Below, in pieces: positions 5,860 through 6,954 of a DNA stretch of 6,954 bases. The notes below the pieces were generated by a model that saw only the letters and a program-made list of their open reading frames with translations, made no database searches and had not been told where the DNA came from. Made by a program: the position numbers and the translations under genes. How positions within the stretch are numbered: the first letter of the stretch is position 1; each line of letters starts with the position of its first letter. The stretch comes from Actinobacteria bacterium UBA7422 (GTDB taxonomy: Bacteria; Actinomycetota; Actinomycetes; S36-B12): assembly GCA_002469525.1 (NCBI GenBank), contig DKME01000098.1:1-6954 (forward strand), written 5' to 3'.

Positions 5860-6063
5860 TTGAGCGACTCCGTAACTGGACGGGCGGTCTTCCGAGTGAA
5901 ATCGCTGACCGTGACGTACGGGGCGGTGCGGGGTATCGAGGACGTGACTTTAGATGTCTTCGCGGGGTCGGTAACCGGGCTGTTAGGACCGAACGGAGCC
6001 GGCAAGACCACTTTGTTGCGCGCTATCCAGTCTGGGAATGATTGCGCCTGTTTACGGAGCTGA
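5860..6063 (+). pseudogene. Truncated ABC transporter ATP-binding subunit (N-terminal third)
   Basis: A TTG start immediately after the SHOCT stop opens a frame whose first 56 residues are a clear ABC ATPase N-terminus: V-T-Y-G with the A-loop Tyr20, then 'GLLGPNGAGKTTLLRAI' with Walker A at 43-51 (Lys49). After Ile56 the similarity ends; ten unrelated residues follow and the frame stops. A complete subunit has well over 200 residues, so the Q-loop, signature motif, Walker B and H-loop are all missing and the product cannot hydrolyse ATP. GTG 5896 is an alternative start. The next bases belong to a different gene in another frame. The likely cause is a deletion or recombination with its break near 6020-6030, or an assembly join. 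Before the break it probably followed the SHOCT gene in one transcript. The subfamily (import or export) cannot be told from this part. Confidence 0.85.
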
Positions 6064-6535
6064 ATCAACCACTTTGAACGTGAAGTTTGTCGGATCCGAT
6101 TGCGAAGGGTGTGAGGTGTCCTACTCGTCCTTGCCCGACGACGCACCACCAGTGAAGATTAAGAACAACGCCGCCACTTTCGACTTCCCTGAGGGGACTA
6201 TCGATCCGGGGTACTTCATTATCTCGAATCCAAAATTCGGATTCATTGATGCAGCAACGGTGACGGTAATGCAGTACAAGGGGAAATCCGCAGGTCAAAA
6301 AGTTCTCCGCAAGCAGGCAAAGAGTGCCAAGCGAGCTCGGGTCTGTTGGGAAGGTTCACAGTCGGTGACCGACTCGATTACCATCCGCTTGAGCATGGTC
6401 AAAGATAAGGACATGAGTGGTAAGACCACTCAATCGATCCTGTCGTGGGCTCGGCCAACACAAGACGCGGTTGGTCCTTACTCACGAACCAGCAAGGGCC
6501 GCGTGCTTATCAACGGCGACGTTGATTGCTCCTAG
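6038..6535 (+). CDS. Probable exported beta-rich protein lacking the start of its signal peptide
   Basis: The frame from ATG 6038 gives 165 residues. Its first residues, together with the in-frame codons just upstream, read A-L-S-S-L-G-M-I-A-P-V-Y-G-A-E-S, which looks like the end of a signal peptide with a cleavage site after V-Y-G-A. The mature part is rich in alternating polar and hydrophobic strands and has four cysteines (22, 25, 103, 164) that could form disulfides outside the cell. It ends at a natural-looking C-terminal D-V-D-C-S. No ribosome binding site is present at useful spacing before 6038 and the upstream open codons contain no ATG, GTG or TTG. The gene was therefore most likely cut at its 5' end at the same break that truncates the ABC ATPase, and is probably not expressed as an exported protein. 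I recognise no named family. Confidence 0.55.
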   Translation: MIAPVYGAESTTLNVKFVGSDCEGCEVSYSSLPDDAPPVKIKNNAATFDFPEGTIDPGYFIISNPKFGFIDAATVTVMQYKGKSAGQKVLRKQAKSAKRARVCWEGSQSVTDSITIRLSMVKDKDMSGKTTQSILSWARPTQDAVGPYSRTSKGRVLINGDVDCS

Positions 6536-6586
6536 CCACTCTGCTCAAGGCGTATCAATTTTCACGTTCAGCCGCTCGAAACGATC

Positions 6587-6949
6587 ATGTATCGCTGCTG
6601 TTGCCACATTGGATCTGGTGGCGGACCCGCGAACTCTGATCCTGGGAATCGCGTGACTTACACGGAGTCGGGGTCGCTGAATGCTGGAACTGTAAGTCTC
6701 ATTGGGGCAAGCACTGGAAGTGCTCCAGCGAATTCCGTACCAGTTGGCTGGGAACACAACTTGAAGCTGACATTGCCAAACTTTTTTGCGAGGGACAGCA
6801 AGTGGGGGTCCGGTAGTTGGCACATACCTGCCCTTCAAGGTTGTACGTCACTACCGGGTGAGGTAGTGGTTAGCGCTGGGACAGGCAGCAATTCAATGGG
6901 GATGCTTACCGTGTTGCCACGGTGTTGCGTGCGTGGGGCGAGACTTTAG
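6587..6949 (+). CDS. Unrecognised frame, possible fragment of a surface protein
   Basis: A 120-codon frame ending at TAG 6947-6949. Its middle (about residues 24-105) is rich in Gly, Ser and Thr, with strand-like stretches such as 'GTVSLIGAS' and 'NLKLTLPNF', resembling extracellular beta-sandwich proteins in composition only. The beginning (M-Y-R-C-C-C-H) and end (C-C-V-R-G-A-R-L) look unlike normal termini. No ribosome binding site precedes ATG 6587; GTG 6653 is an alternative start with an equally weak site. It is in the same phase as the 6038-6535 frame, separated only by the single stop at 6533-6535. It may be a decayed 3' part of that gene, a separate gene, or chance. Confidence is low. 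Confidence 0.3.
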   Translation: MYRCCCHIGSGGGPANSDPGNRVTYTESGSLNAGTVSLIGASTGSAPANSVPVGWEHNLKLTLPNFFARDSKWGSGSWHIPALQGCTSLPGEVVVSAGTGSNSMGMLTVLPRCCVRGARL

Positions 6950-6954
6950 AGTCG

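Noticed and set aside
6417..6656. 79-codon plus-strand frame whose end reads like a normal protein (VATLDLVADP)
   Set aside because: It starts inside the better supported 6038-6535 frame, has no ribosome binding site, and the promising end is too short to assign.
6545..6838. 97-codon minus-strand frame
   Set aside because: No domain or clear start signal and it overlaps an equally open plus-strand frame; neither is strong but nothing favours the minus one.
1..6954. tRNA, rRNA, CRISPR array, insertion sequence or prophage attachment site
   Set aside because: No cloverleaf, repeat-spacer pattern, transposase frame or flanking terminal repeats could be found by reading the sequence, even around the break near 6030.

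Overview
The window looks like a piece of chromosome from an actinobacterium (Actinomycetota) of moderate GC content. The evidence is family content: a membrane-fused alpha/beta-hydrolase of the Abhydrolase_9 type, a GAP/Sap (sulfolipid-1-addressing-like) membrane protein, a DUF6325 protein and a small SHOCT protein are all mainly actinobacterial families. GTG and TTG starts behind purine-rich ribosome binding sites fit this. Genus cannot be read from the sequence.

Layout. Positions 1-107 hold the first codons of a minus-strand gene, probably a membrane acyltransferase, running off the left edge. A divergent region follows, containing an unreported-looking 59-codon reading frame (215-394) with an internally repeated motif. 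It ends just ahead of a DUF1254/DUF1214 protein (417-1916). After a short spacer with a stem-loop comes the Abhydrolase_9 membrane hydrolase (2112-3788). A 377-base gap without a convincing gene carries a striking A9G8 tract, then the GAP-family six-helix membrane protein (4166-4852). The 265-base gap after that is rich in inverted repeats: one terminator-like, two operator-like.

From 5118 to 5859 lies a compact probable operon: DUF6325 protein, a 26-residue all-hydrophobic membrane peptide, and a SHOCT protein. It may form a small membrane-associated assembly of unknown function, and is the best candidate here for an undescribed system.

The right end looks rearranged. An ABC transporter ATPase starts directly after the SHOCT stop but is cut just after its Walker A motif. 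The next frame (6038-6535) looks like an exported protein that lost the beginning of its signal peptide. A further unrecognised frame reaches 6949. This region is most simply read as a deletion or recombination scar, or an assembly join. All plus-strand genes before it could be independently transcribed, and there is no sign that they form one pathway.
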